A DNA stretch of 64,000 nt, from NCBI GenBank assembly GCA_965278985.1, contig OZ257131.1:3906001-3970000 (forward strand), given 5' to 3'. This stretch comes from CAISIP01 sp965278985. GTDB lineage: Bacteria > Pseudomonadota > Gammaproteobacteria > Burkholderiales > Burkholderiaceae_C. Under the pieces are notes generated by a model. The model did not search any database. It saw nothing but the letters and a program-made list of their open reading frames with translations, and was not told the origin of the DNA. Of the stretch, positions 49,044 to 59,300 are shown piece by piece (positions within the stretch are counted from its first letter, which is position 1; every line of letters starts with the position of its first letter). The translations under genes were made by a program, and so were the position numbers.

Positions 49044-49979
49044 CTAACGCGAGCCGCCGAAGCGCGAATCGGCCTGGCGCCGGAACTCGGTGGGCGTGAC
49101 GCCCTTGAGTTCCAGGAAGCGGCGGTTGAAGTTCGCCAGGTTGTTGAAGCCCACCTGGTAGCAGATGTCGGTGACGTAATGGTCGGTCTGCATCAGCAGC
49201 CGGCAGGCGCTGTTGATGCGCACCATGTTCACGAAGTCGGTGAAGCTGTTGCCCGTGGCCTTGCGGAAGAAGCGCGAGAAGCGGCTCTCGCCCATGCCCA
49301 GTTCCGCCGCCACATCGGCCAGGCTGATGGGCTCGGTGAGGTTGTTGGTGATGCGGTCCACGATGCGGTTGATCTGCTCCAGCTCGCCATCGCCTTCGGC
49401 ACCCTGGATCTGCACCGTGGACAGCTGCCGGTAGTCGCCGCACTGCGCCAGGTCCGCCAGGTATTCGCAGAAGTGGCCGAAGCGGCGCACGCCGCGCGTG
49501 GACTTCACGGCCTGCCAGTGCGCGCGGGCACGCTCGGACAGGCCGAAGAACTCGATGCCATGGCGCGCGCGCTGCAGCAGCAGCATCACCTCGCGCAGCT
49601 CGGGCAGCGACTGCGCCGCGCGCTCCAGCGGTGCGTGGTCGAACTGGATCACCAGGTCGCGCTCGGGCACACCGCCCTCGCCCGCGTCCATCGAGATCCA
49701 GTTGTGCGGCAGGCGCGGCCCGCACAGCACCAGGTGGCCCGGCTGGAAGTGCCCGATCCAGTCGCCCACGAAAGCCTTGCCCGAGGTGCAGGTGATCAGG
49801 TGCAGCTCGTACTCGTCGTGGTAATGCCAGCGCGCCAGCGGCGTGGGAAACCCATGCGCCAGGCAACGCACCAGCCCGCCGTCCTCGGGGGCCTCGTAAC
49901 CCAGCGCGGGGCTGCGGGCGAACTCGCCTTCCAGCTCGGGCTGGCGCTGGCGCGGACGGGTGCGGGTGGTGGTGGCCAT
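49044..49979 (-). CDS. AraC-family regulator of the polyol operon
   Basis: The 311-residue protein has an N-terminal cupin-like sensing domain (RWHYHDEYELHLITCTSGKAFVGDW, FQPGHLVLCGPRLPHNW). The C-terminal double helix-turn-helix follows (ISLADVAAELGMGESRFSRFFRKATG and VTDICYQVGFNNLANFNRRF). It is the last gene of the leftward polyol cluster, about 120 bases after the dehydrogenase, and probably activates it in response to a sugar alcohol. Confidence 0.87.
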   Translation of the reverse strand: MATTTRTRPRQRQPELEGEFARSPALGYEAPEDGGLVRCLAHGFPTPLARWHYHDEYELHLITCTSGKAFVGDWIGHFQPGHLVLCGPRLPHNWISMDAGEGGVPERDLVIQFDHAPLERAAQSLPELREVMLLLQRARHGIEFFGLSERARAHWQAVKSTRGVRRFGHFCEYLADLAQCGDYRQLSTVQIQGAEGDGELEQINRIVDRITNNLTEPISLADVAAELGMGESRFSRFFRKATGNSFTDFVNMVRINSACRLLMQTDHYVTDICYQVGFNNLANFNRRFLELKGVTPTEFRRQADSRFGGSR

Positions 49980-50099
49980 GGATGCGGGGATGCTGCGGGG
50001 ATGCCGCGATAGTGCGTCGGTGGTGCGTCAGTGGTGGAATAGGCGCATTGCAGCACAGGAGGCCGTTGCAGGCCAGGCCGCGATGGCGCCGGCCCTGCC

Positions 50100-51530
50100 T
50101 CAGCCGGCTGCCGCCTCCGCGACGAAGGCATCCACGCGCCGGCGTGCTGCACGCAGCGCGGCAAGCAGCCGCGCATCCCCCGCCAGATCGCCCCACAGCC
50201 CCTTGTCCGCCGCCAGTGCCGCCTCGGGATCGACCGCCGCGCAGATCGCATGCGCCGCCACCGGGTCCATGCCCTGGTCCTGGTAGGCATAGGGCAGGTC
50301 GCCGCGGTGCCAGCGTTGCAGGAAGGCCAGGAACAGCGCGGGCAGCAGGGCCACCGCGGCGATGGACTGCCCGGCCGCCAGCCGCTCGCGCACGGTGGGC
50401 GCGATGAAGCCGGGAATCTTGGAGAAGCCGTCGGCGGCCACGCGCTGGTTGGTGTCGCGGATGGCGGGGTTGGAGAACCGGTCCAGCACCACGTCGCGGT
50501 AGGCCGCCAGGTCCACCGGGTACGCCGTGCCCAGCGGTTGCAGGCAGGGGATCACGTCCTGCGTGACGTAGTCGTGCGCCATCTGCCGGATGGCAGGGTG
50601 CTGCGTACCCTCGTGGATGTATTGCAGCCCGGCCAGCGTGCCGGCCCAGGCGATGCAGCTGTGGCTGGCGTTGAGGATGCGGATCTTGGCCTCCTCGTAG
50701 GGCTGCACGGACTGCACCAGCTCCACGCCCACAGTCTCCCACGCGGGCCGGCCGGCGATGAAGTCGTCCTCGATGACCCACTGGATGAAGCTCTCGCCGG
50801 TGATGGCGGCCGCATCGTCCACGCCGGTGGCGGCCAGCACGCGGGCGCGCAGCTCGGGTGGCGGGCGTGGCGTGATGCGGTCCACCATGGCATTGGGGCA
50901 CCGCGTGTTGCGCTGTGCCCAGGCAGCCAGCCCCACCTCGCCCACCGCGTCCAGGAACGCCAGCAGACCGGCGCGGAACCGCTCGCCGTTGTGGCGCAGG
51001 TTGTCGCAGTTGAGCAGCGTCACCGGGCCGGCATCGGCGGCTTTGCGGGCGCGCAGGATCGCGGCCATGGCGCCGTACACCGTCTGGCCCGCTTCGCCGT
51101 TGCGCGCGCGTGCGATGTCCGCTGCCAGCTCCGGGATGGAGGCGTCCAGCCGGTGCGCGCTGTCGAGGTAATACCCCGCCTCGGTCACCGTGAAGGAGAT
51201 GATGCGCGTGGACGGGTCGGCCCCGCGTGCGACCAGTGCTGCCAGGCCAGGCGTGTAGGGAATGACCTCGCGGATCGCGGTGATGCGCTCGTAGCGGTGC
51301 ACACCGGCGGGCGTGATGGTCTCCAGCGTGTAGGCACCACCCTGTGCGGCCAGGGCCTCCACCACCTCGGCCATGTCGGGCCGGATGTTGCCGCCGGCCA
51401 GCTGCCACAGCGTGTCGCCGGCATCGTGCAGGCGCTGCAGGTAGACCGCCTGGTGCGCGCGGTGGAAGGAGCCCAGGCCCAGGTGCAGGATGACGCGGGG
51501 CGAAGCGGTGCGGGGGGCGGCTGCGGTCAC
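50100..51530 (-). CDS. dalD: D-arabinitol 4-dehydrogenase (mannitol dehydrogenase family)
   Basis: The protein of about 476 residues is close to D-arabinitol 4-dehydrogenase throughout. Shared stretches include HLGLGSFHRAHQAVYL, VTEAGYYL, LLNCDNLRHNGERF, VDRITPRP and the catalytic Lys region YEEAKIRILNASHSCIAW. It would oxidise D-arabinitol to D-xylulose with NAD; mannitol or sorbitol are possible alternatives. The GTG at 51530, six bases after GAGGG, is preferred to a TTG at 51536. It lies nine bases after the ATPase gene. Confidence 0.85.
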   Translation of the reverse strand: MTAAAPRTASPRVILHLGLGSFHRAHQAVYLQRLHDAGDTLWQLAGGNIRPDMAEVVEALAAQGGAYTLETITPAGVHRYERITAIREVIPYTPGLAALVARGADPSTRIISFTVTEAGYYLDSAHRLDASIPELAADIARARNGEAGQTVYGAMAAILRARKAADAGPVTLLNCDNLRHNGERFRAGLLAFLDAVGEVGLAAWAQRNTRCPNAMVDRITPRPPPELRARVLAATGVDDAAAITGESFIQWVIEDDFIAGRPAWETVGVELVQSVQPYEEAKIRILNASHSCIAWAGTLAGLQYIHEGTQHPAIRQMAHDYVTQDVIPCLQPLGTAYPVDLAAYRDVVLDRFSNPAIRDTNQRVAADGFSKIPGFIAPTVRERLAAGQSIAAVALLPALFLAFLQRWHRGDLPYAYQDQGMDPVAAHAICAAVDPEAALAADKGLWGDLAGDARLLAALRAARRRVDAFVAEAAAG

Positions 51531-51539
51531 GGTCAACCC

Positions 51540-52574
<1,035 letters not shown>

Positions 52575-52591
52575 GTCGCGTGCTCCCTTGT

Positions 52592-53476
52592 TTACTTCAC
52601 GGCGCCGAAGGTCAGGCCCTGGACGAGTTGTTTTTGCGAGAACCAGCCGAAGACCACGATGGGCCCGATGGCCATCAGCGAGGCGGCCGACAGCTTGGCC
52701 CAGAACAGGCCCTCGGGGCTGGAGTAGGAGGCGATCAGCGTGGCCAGCGTGCCGGCCTTGGCGGAGGTGAGGTTCAGCGCCCAGAAGGCCTCGTTCCAGC
52801 TCAGCACCAGGCACAACAGGCCGCAGGAGGCCAGGCCCCCGATGGACAGCGGCAGCACCACGTTGCGGAACTCGGTCCACAGCGTGGCGCCGTCCATGCG
52901 CGCGGCCTCCAGGATCTCGTTGGGGATTTCCTTGTAGTTCGTGTAGAGCATCCAGACCATGATGGGCAGGTTGGACAGCGTGAATACGATGATCAGCGCG
53001 GGCAGCGTGTCGAGCATGTGGGCCGTCTGCGCCAGCACGTAGATGGGCACCAGCGCACCCACGGCGGGCATCATCTTGGTAGACAGCATCCACATCAGGA
53101 TGTCGCGCGTGGCTTTGGTCTTGAAGAAGGCCATGGAATAGGCCGCAGGTGCCGCGATCAGCAGGCCGAGGATGGTGGAGGCCACACTCGCGATCAGCGA
53201 ATTGCGGGCGTACAGCAGGTAGTCGCTGCGCGCCTGCACTTCTGCAAAGTTGTGCAGCGTGGGCTCGAAGACGAACAGCGGCGGTACGGCGATCGCCTGC
53301 AGCTCGGTCTTGAAGGCCGTGAGGAACAGCCAGCCCAGCGGGAAGAACAGCAGCAGGGCGATGGCCCAGGCCAGGGTGGTGCGCAGCGTGGTAGGCCAGA
53401 AGGTGCTGGGCGGGCCGCCGGGAGCGGGGCTCGATGAGGCGCTCGGTGGGGCGCTCGATGTGATGCTCGTTGCCAT
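52592..53476 (-). CDS. Polyol ABC permease, second subunit
   Basis: The 294-residue protein has six hydrophobic helices and the EAA loop EILEAARMDGATLWTEFRNVVLPLS of sugar importers (MalG-like). It begins with an alanine- and serine-rich cytoplasmic tail. It pairs with the permease at 53493-54350, from which it is separated by 16 bases. Confidence 0.9.
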   Translation of the reverse strand: MATSITSSAPPSASSSPAPGGPPSTFWPTTLRTTLAWAIALLLFFPLGWLFLTAFKTELQAIAVPPLFVFEPTLHNFAEVQARSDYLLYARNSLIASVASTILGLLIAAPAAYSMAFFKTKATRDILMWMLSTKMMPAVGALVPIYVLAQTAHMLDTLPALIIVFTLSNLPIMVWMLYTNYKEIPNEILEAARMDGATLWTEFRNVVLPLSIGGLASCGLLCLVLSWNEAFWALNLTSAKAGTLATLIASYSSPEGLFWAKLSAASLMAIGPIVVFGWFSQKQLVQGLTFGAVK

Positions 53477-53492
53477 GGTGCCAGTCCAGGTA

Positions 53493-54350
53493 TCAGTCCA
53501 GGTTCTTGCCGATGATGCGGACCAGGAAGGCCGCCACGATGTTCGCCAGGATCACCGCGAACAATGCGCCGGCCGAGGCCACACCCACGTCGAAGTTCAG
53601 CAGCGACTGCTTGTAGATCAGGTAGGTCAGATTGGTGCTGGCATTGCCCGGCCCGCCGCTCGTGGTGATCGCGATCTCGGCGAACACCGACAGCAGGAAG
53701 ATCATCTCGATCATCACCACCACCGCGATCGCGCGGCCCAGGTGCGGCAGCGTGAGGTACCAGAAGCGCTGCAACGCGGTGGCGTTGTCCATGCGCGCGG
53801 CCTCCATCTGCTCGCGGTCCAGCGATTGCAGCGAGGTCATGAAGATCAGGCAGGCGAAGGGCAGCCACTGCCAGGCCACCATGATGATCACGGACAGCAG
53901 CGGCATGTCGGTCAGCCAGTCCACCGGCGTGGCGCCGAAGAGCTTCCACAGGTTCGCCAACACGCCGTAGATCGGGTTCATCATCATGTGTTTCCACAGC
54001 AGCGCATTGACCGCCGGCATGACGAAGAAGGGCGAGATCAGCAGCACCCGCACGATGCCCTGGCCCGGGAAAGGATCGTTCACCAGCAGGGCCAGCAGCA
54101 CACCACCCACCAGCGTGATCACGATCACGCTGCCGATCAGCAGCAGCGTGTTCCACACCGATGGCCAGAAGTCCGGGTCGGTGATGAAGTATTCGAAGTT
54201 GCCCAGGCCCGCGAAGGGATGGTCGCCGGGCTGCATCAGGTTGTAGTTGACGAAGGAGAAATACAACGTCATCAGCAGCGGCACGATCGACCAGAGGAGG
54301 AGCGTGATCACCGCGGGGGCCATCAGGGCCCGGGGCAACAGTCGGTTCAT
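53493..54350 (-). CDS. Polyol ABC permease, first subunit
   Basis: The 285-residue MalF-like permease has six hydrophobic segments and the EAA loop (REQMEAARMDNATALQRFWYLTLPHLG). It forms the inner-membrane channel with the second permease. It lies downstream of the binding-protein gene beyond a strong hairpin at 54392-54424. Confidence 0.9.
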   Translation of the reverse strand: MNRLLPRALMAPAVITLLLWSIVPLLMTLYFSFVNYNLMQPGDHPFAGLGNFEYFITDPDFWPSVWNTLLLIGSVIVITLVGGVLLALLVNDPFPGQGIVRVLLISPFFVMPAVNALLWKHMMMNPIYGVLANLWKLFGATPVDWLTDMPLLSVIIMVAWQWLPFACLIFMTSLQSLDREQMEAARMDNATALQRFWYLTLPHLGRAIAVVVMIEMIFLLSVFAEIAITTSGGPGNASTNLTYLIYKQSLLNFDVGVASAGALFAVILANIVAAFLVRIIGKNLD

Positions 54351-54391
54351 GGCGGGGCAGCTTTCGAGGGCACGTTCGTAAAGATGAAGAA

Positions 54392-54424
54392 GGGCCGGTG
54401 CACGGCCAACCCGTGCACCGGCCC
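54392..54424 (-). terminator. Strong intercistronic hairpin after the binding-protein gene
   Basis: GGGCCGGTGCACGG and CCGTGCACCGGCCC form a perfect 14-bp stem with a 5-base loop, starting ten bases after the binding-protein stop codon. No T-run follows. Such structures in ABC operons commonly protect the upstream mRNA and lower downstream expression, giving excess binding protein. Here that role is inferred. Confidence 0.82.
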
Positions 54425-54433
54425 TCGGCGGTC

Positions 54434-55750
54434 TTACTTGTAGTAGCCGGCCTTCTTCATCTCACGGTCCGCCAGCGTCTGCGAGGTCTTCAGCGCCTGG
54501 TCCACCGTGGACTTGCCGGCCAGGGCCGCGCTCATCTGCTGGCCCACGCCCACGCCGATGGACTGGAACTCGGGGATGGCTGCGTACTGCACACCCACGT
54601 ACGGCGACTTGGTCAGCGTGCTGTCGTTCGGGTTGGCCGAATCGATGGCCTTCTTCTCGGCGGCGGCGAACTTGGCGACCTTCAGGAACTCGGGGTTCGC
54701 GTAGGTGCTCTTGCGTGTGCCCGTGGGCACGGCGTGCCAGCCGTTGGTCTTGGCAACCAGGTTGATGTAGTCCTTGGACGTGGCCCAGCGGATGAACTTC
54801 TGCGCGGCTTCGTCCTTGGTGGAGCTGGCAGGCACGGCCAGGTTCCACGACCACAGCCAGTTCGCGCCCTTGGGCGTCACGGCCGTGGGCGCCTGCGCGA
54901 AGGCCACCTTGTCAGCCACCTTCGACTGCTTGGGGTCGCTGATGAACGAGGCAGCAATGGTGGCATCCACCCACATCGCGCACTTGCCTTCGTTGAACAG
55001 CGCCAGGTTCTCGTTGAAGCTGTTGGCCGACGCGCCGGGCGGGCCGTACTTCTTCATCAGGTCCACATAGAAGGTGATGGCGTCCTTCCAGGGCTTGGAT
55101 TCGAGTTGCGGCTTCCAGGCCATGTCGAACCACTGGCCGCCCCAGGTGTTGACCATGGTGGTCAGCAGCGCCATGTTGTCGCCCCAGCCCGGCTTGCCGC
55201 GCAGGCACATGCCGTACACGCCGCCCTTGGGATCGTGCGCCTTGGCAGCGAAGTCCCGCACCTGCTCCCAGGTGGGCTGGTCGGCCATGGTGACACCAGC
55301 CTTGTCGGCCAGGTCCTTGCGGTACATCAGCATCGAGCTCTCGCCGTAGAAAGGCGCGGCGTAGAGCTTGCCCTCGTAGGACAGGCCGCTGCGGATGGCC
55401 GGCAGCAGGTCGTCCACGTCATAGGCGGCGTCGGTGGTGATGGGCTTGAGCCATCCCTTCTTGGACCAGATGGGTGCTTCGTACAGGCCGATGGTCATCA
55501 CGTCGAACTGGCCGCCCTTGGTGGCGATGTCGGTGGTCACGCGCTGGCGCAGCGTGCCCTCTTCCAGCGTGACCCACTTGAGCTTGATGCCGGGGTTGGC
55601 CTTCTCGAATTCAGGCGTGAGCTTCTGCATCTCGATCATGTGGCCGTTGTTGACGGTGGCGATGACGAGTTCGGTGGGGGCCTGGGCCGAAAGGCTGCCG
55701 GCGGCGATGGCCAGGGCGATGGCGAGGCCGGTGCGGGCGAAACGCTGCAT
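54434..55750 (-). CDS. Polyol ABC importer periplasmic binding protein
   Basis: The 438-residue protein has a signal peptide (GLAIALAIAAGSLSAQA). It matches the sorbitol/mannitol-binding (SmoE-like) group of family 1 binding proteins: LVIATVNNGHMIEMQKLTPEFEKANPGI, DVMTIGLYEAPIWSKKGWL and YRKDLADKAGVTM. It delivers a sugar alcohol to the permease pair. AAGGAG five bases before the ATG fixes the start. It is the first gene of a six-gene leftward cluster. Confidence 0.9.
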   Translation of the reverse strand: MQRFARTGLAIALAIAAGSLSAQAPTELVIATVNNGHMIEMQKLTPEFEKANPGIKLKWVTLEEGTLRQRVTTDIATKGGQFDVMTIGLYEAPIWSKKGWLKPITTDAAYDVDDLLPAIRSGLSYEGKLYAAPFYGESSMLMYRKDLADKAGVTMADQPTWEQVRDFAAKAHDPKGGVYGMCLRGKPGWGDNMALLTTMVNTWGGQWFDMAWKPQLESKPWKDAITFYVDLMKKYGPPGASANSFNENLALFNEGKCAMWVDATIAASFISDPKQSKVADKVAFAQAPTAVTPKGANWLWSWNLAVPASSTKDEAAQKFIRWATSKDYINLVAKTNGWHAVPTGTRKSTYANPEFLKVAKFAAAEKKAIDSANPNDSTLTKSPYVGVQYAAIPEFQSIGVGVGQQMSAALAGKSTVDQALKTSQTLADREMKKAGYYK

Positions 55751-56223
55751 GGTGTCTCCTTGGAGGAATACGGGTTGAACGACCTGTTGGCCGCTTGCCG
55801 TGGATTCTGCGCATTCAGCGTTGCGTCATTGGTACCCGAAAACCTGGACACCAATACTTCTATGCACGAGTTGCTCCGTATATTCCCTTAGTTGTTGCGG
55901 ATGAGGATGTACGCGGGCATCGGTCTGCCGAGCGGCGAGATCACCGGCGGCCGCGCTGTGCGGCTCGGGGCTGGCATGTCGAAAGGTCTGTTGGCAGACG
56001 GGTAGCGGTCGACAAGTTGCGCTGCAGATTTCCAGCTGGCCGCTTCTGCAGCATAACTGTCGTCGACTCTTGAAACTCCCGCAACGGGCAAACACGGTCA
56101 TCAGTCGCTCGGCGATTTGTCGCCAACGGCGCACACGATACAACGCCGCGAGTAACCGCCAGTCACCAACGCCGCGCTCACCGTCAAGTGGAGCAACGCG
56201 CGGCCCCCGCCGGCGTCCATCCC
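55751..56223. other. Gene-free stretch with promoter of the polyol operon
   Basis: No convincing gene is seen here. The inverted repeat ATTGGT-N16-ACCAAT at 55828-55855 lies 78 bases before the binding-protein ATG and is a candidate regulator site. The remainder is AT-richer than the coding regions and has no clear terminator. Confidence 0.55.
55828..55855. promoter_or_regulatory. Candidate operator of the polyol operon
   Basis: ATTGGT and ACCAAT are perfect inverted arms 16 bases apart, upstream of the polyol operon. Use by the AraC-family protein is inferred from position; AraC sites are often direct repeats, so this is uncertain. Confidence 0.4.
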
Positions 56224-56652
56224 TCACATCGCCGTCGACAGCCGAATCAAGGCCGATACCAGCACCACCAGCAGCACCAGGTTGAGCAACAGCGCCATAG
56301 CATGCATGCGGCGGAAATTCCGGATCGCGCTGGCGTCCCTCGCCTCGATCCGGCTCCCCCATCGTTCCATGGCGGACAGAAGGTGCTTGCGCAGCAGCGT
56401 CACAAGCACCGCAATGCCCGCCGCGCCTGCGGCAAACGCGAACCGCCCCCACACGGCATAACAGACACAGGCGCCCAGGCTCGCCCAGAACGCCAGCCGG
56501 TAGTAGAGATTGAAGAAGCCCCGGACGAACCACGCATCGAGCGGCGCGTCGTGGTCGAGGATCAGCAGGGGCAGCCCGCCCAGCAGGAAGTAGGCGGTGG
56601 TGCCCATCAACACCATCGTGAAGAAGAAGGAACCGTACAGGGCGAAAGGCAT
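56224..56652 (-). CDS. Small integral membrane protein of unknown function
   Basis: The 142-residue product has about four hydrophobic helices (residues about 3-32, 46-68, 70-86 and 119-138) and a charged segment between the last two (RKHLLSAMERWGSRIEARDAS). No family is recognised. Its ATG at 56652 is not overlapped by neighbours; the gene before it in this direction ends at 56744. Confidence 0.65.
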   Translation of the reverse strand: MPFALYGSFFFTMVLMGTTAYFLLGGLPLLILDHDAPLDAWFVRGFFNLYYRLAFWASLGACVCYAVWGRFAFAAGAAGIAVLVTLLRKHLLSAMERWGSRIEARDASAIRNFRRMHAMALLLNLVLLVVLVSALIRLSTAM

Positions 56653-56743
56653 GGGGATTCCTTTTACTGTGGGTCGTGGCCCCTACGGCTTGGTTGTAGC
56701 GGCGCGAGTCAACGGCTTGGCGCAGGGACGTGTTGACGGAGCT

Positions 56744-57184
56744 TCACGCGCCCTCCTGCACCACCGTGCCCTGGTGGTAGACCGCCTGCCATTGGCCTGC
56801 CGACTTGCGCCACAACGTGGCCCGCCGTGTATCCCGGCCTGGCTGGTGCAGCGTGTAGGTCAGCAGAAAAATCCCGGGGGCCACTTCAGCCACGTGGAAG
56901 GCGGAGGTTCGCCATGCCTCTTCCGACGGCTCGCGGACTCTGGAGCGCAGGGCCTCCAACGCGAACTCCCGGCTGTAGCGCCGCCCTGACGCCCCCACCT
57001 CCCAGAACTCCGGTGCGACCAGTTCCTCGAAGAGGGCGGGCGTCGCGCCTGGTGCGGCGGCATGGAACAAATCCTCCAGCCGCATCAATTCCTGCAGCAC
57101 GGGGGCCAGTTCAAGTGCAACGGTGAGATGGGGTTCCAACAGGGGCCTCCGCGTCAGGGTGGCGGCGGTCACCGCCGTATCCAA
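56744..57184 (-). CDS. DUF4440/SnoaL-like (NTF2 fold) protein
   Basis: The 146-residue protein has the NTF2-like pattern LEDLFHAAAPGATPALFEELVAPEFWEVGASGR, then FALEALRSR and a C-terminal sheet (FLLTYTLHQ, TLWRKSAGQWQAVYHQGT). Such proteins are small ligand-binding or enzyme-like folds. The role is unknown. Confidence 0.72.
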   Translation of the reverse strand: MDTAVTAATLTRRPLLEPHLTVALELAPVLQELMRLEDLFHAAAPGATPALFEELVAPEFWEVGASGRRYSREFALEALRSRVREPSEEAWRTSAFHVAEVAPGIFLLTYTLHQPGRDTRRATLWRKSAGQWQAVYHQGTVVQEGA

Positions 57185-57205
57185 AGACGCACCGCTCGGG
57201 CTGGA

Positions 57206-57643
57206 TCATGCACCCAGCAATCGCAACGTCGCCTCGTCCGGCCGGCCATCGTAGAACGCCGCCAGGGCCTGCGCAAACACCCGCTCGTCGGGCGCGACGG
57301 CGGCGAACAGCGTCAGGCAGGAGCGGAACTTCATGGCGTCGACCTCGCCCAGGATGGTGGTGGCATCGCGGCCGGCGTGGCGCAGCATGGCCTGCACGCA
57401 CGCTACGAGGCGCGGCCCCAGCACCGGATGGGCCAAGTAGGCGGCAGCCTCCTCGCGGTCGGCGACGCCGTATTCACGCGCCATGGCGCTGCGGCCAAGC
57501 TCCCGCAGCTGCGGCAGCACGTACCAGATCCAGTGGCTGCGCTTGCGGCCGGCGACGAGTTCGGCGAGGGCCTGCGCGTAGTCCCGCGCCTGGGCCTGCA
57601 CGAAGCGGTCGAGGGGATCGCGGGGGTCTGCTGCGGTGGCCAT
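57206..57643 (-). CDS. DUF1810 family protein
   Basis: The 145-residue protein matches DUF1810: DRFVQAQARDYAQALAEL, SHWIWYVLPQLRELG, YLAHPVLGPRLVACVQAML and DAMKFRSCLTLFAAV. Some family members are calpastatin-like in annotation only; the function is unknown. The ATG at 57643 is chosen because family similarity starts there. Confidence 0.83.
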   Translation of the reverse strand: MATAADPRDPLDRFVQAQARDYAQALAELVAGRKRSHWIWYVLPQLRELGRSAMAREYGVADREEAAAYLAHPVLGPRLVACVQAMLRHAGRDATTILGEVDAMKFRSCLTLFAAVAPDERVFAQALAAFYDGRPDEATLRLLGA

Positions 57644-57671
57644 GAACGCCTCCCGTGCGGCAATGCGCGTG

Positions 57672-57878
57672 TCAGCCCTTGGGCCGGTGGTAGGCCACCA
57701 GCGCATTGGCGTGGCCGTGGCCGATGCCGTGCTGTTCCTTCAGGAACGCCACCTGCTCCATGTGTTTCTTGTCCCGCACGGCGTCAAGCACCGCGAACCA
57801 GTGCGCCACCGGGTGGCCGTAGGTCTTCTCGATGGACGGGAAATACGATGCCGGGCCTTTGACTTTCTCTGTTGCCAT
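57672..57878 (-). CDS. DUF4287 family small protein
   Basis: The 68-residue protein (MATEKVKGPASYFPSIEKTY, then HGIGHGHANALVAYHRPKG) is a DUF4287 domain. AGGAGG lies seven bases before the ATG at 57878. It is 28 bases before the DUF1810 gene and 20 after the hydroxy-acid dehydrogenase, so the three may share a transcript. The function is unknown. Confidence 0.8.
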   Translation of the reverse strand: MATEKVKGPASYFPSIEKTYGHPVAHWFAVLDAVRDKKHMEQVAFLKEQHGIGHGHANALVAYHRPKG

Positions 57879-57898
57879 GGGTGCCTCCTGCTCCGATG

Positions 57899-59014
57899 CT
57901 AATCCTGCAGCAGCGCCTCGCCGGCATCTGCCAATGTCTTGCAGCCTGTCAATGCCATGGCCACCTCCAGCTCGTCGCGCAGCAGGCGCAGCACATGCGC
58001 CACGCCGCGCGCGCCGGCCGTGGCCAGGCCGTGCACCACGGGCCGGCCCACCAGCACGGCGTCGGCGCCCAGCGCGATGGCCTTGAGGATGTCGGTGCCA
58101 CGGCGGATGCCGCCGTCCACCAGCACGGGTGCGCGGCCGGCCACGGCGCGCGCCACGGCGGGCAGGGCCTGGGCGGTGGCCACGGCCGTGTCCAGCGTGC
58201 GGCCGCCGTGATTCGAGACGATGAGGCCGCGCGCGCCGCTGTCCAGCGCCTGCAGCGCGTCGGCCGGGTGCAGGATGCCTTTGGGCAGCACGGGCAGGCG
58301 CGTGGCGCCGCACAGCCACTCCAGGTCGCGCCACGTGGGGGCGGCGTGCAGCAGGCGGTCGAAGACCATGCTCTCGCCGGGCTGCAGCGGGCCCCAGCCT
58401 GTGGCAGGCAGGCCCTGCAGGTTGGCGGCCACCACGTCGGCGGGAAAGCGGAAACCGCTGCGCCGCTCCTGGTCGCGCACGCCGCTCACCGGGGCGTCCA
58501 CGGTCAACACGATGGCCTCGTAGCCCGCGGCCTCGGCGCGTTGCAGCAGTTCGCGGTTGAAGCCCTTGTCGTGTTGCCAGTACAGCTGGAACCACAGCGG
58601 CCCGCGGTCGGGGTCGGCGTGTATGGCCTGGGCAATGGCCTCCAGCGGCACGCTGGACTGGGTGCTGGCGACGAAGCCGGCGCCCAGCGCTGAGGCGGCG
58701 TGCACGGTGGCCAGTTCGCCGTCCGCATGGGCGAGCCGCTGGAAGGCCACGGGCGCCACCAGCACTGGGTGCGCCAGCGTGCGGCCCAGCAGCTGCAGGC
58801 GCGTATGGCCACCGGTCAATGCGCGCAGCACGCGCGGCAGCAGCTGCAGGCCGTCCCACGCGGCGCGGTTGGCACGCACCGCCAGCTCGTCGCCGGCACC
58901 GCCATGCAGGTACGCCCAGACGCCTGGGTCGAGCCGCGTGCGGGCGAAGGCCTCGTGGTCGGCCAGGGTGACGACGTCGGCAGGGACAGCCGCAAGGCCA
59001 GAAAAAGTACTCAT
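57899..59014 (-). CDS. FMN-dependent alpha-hydroxy-acid dehydrogenase
   Basis: The 371-residue protein is of the lactate/glycolate oxidase family. It has the FMN-binding barrel, PVLVAPVAFQRLAH near the start, WFQLYWQHDKGF and LTVDAPVSGVRDQERR. The catalytic His is in SNHGGRTLD and the phosphate site in GGIRRGTDILKAIALGADAVLVGRP. It should oxidise L-lactate or a similar 2-hydroxy acid. The ATG at 59014 is chosen over an upstream TTG. Confidence 0.88.
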   Translation of the reverse strand: MSTFSGLAAVPADVVTLADHEAFARTRLDPGVWAYLHGGAGDELAVRANRAAWDGLQLLPRVLRALTGGHTRLQLLGRTLAHPVLVAPVAFQRLAHADGELATVHAASALGAGFVASTQSSVPLEAIAQAIHADPDRGPLWFQLYWQHDKGFNRELLQRAEAAGYEAIVLTVDAPVSGVRDQERRSGFRFPADVVAANLQGLPATGWGPLQPGESMVFDRLLHAAPTWRDLEWLCGATRLPVLPKGILHPADALQALDSGARGLIVSNHGGRTLDTAVATAQALPAVARAVAGRAPVLVDGGIRRGTDILKAIALGADAVLVGRPVVHGLATAGARGVAHVLRLLRDELEVAMALTGCKTLADAGEALLQD

Positions 59015-59300
59015 GCGGATATTCTGCAACGGGTGAGAATAGTGAGCTGATCGCCAAAAGGCGGCATCTCTACATACTCGCCTGTCAGGAATGGTCAGCC
59101 CCGGTTCAGAACCGGTACCTGTATCGTCAGCAACACTGGTCGACGAACTTGGATGCTTCTAGAAAAATGCGCGAAGCCTCGATCGCCATATCATGAAAAA
59201 TGATCTAGATTGTGCGAATGCGGCCTTGGAGTAAGTGTCTTGCGCCCCCAGAGGATGCTGCTGTGATTTTTCCAAACTTTACGAAAACTAGAAACTGACT

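Noticed and set aside
59101..59115. CCGGTT-CAG-AACCGG, considered as part of a tRNA
   Set aside because: No acceptor, D or anticodon arms can be drawn around it; it is an isolated short inverted repeat.
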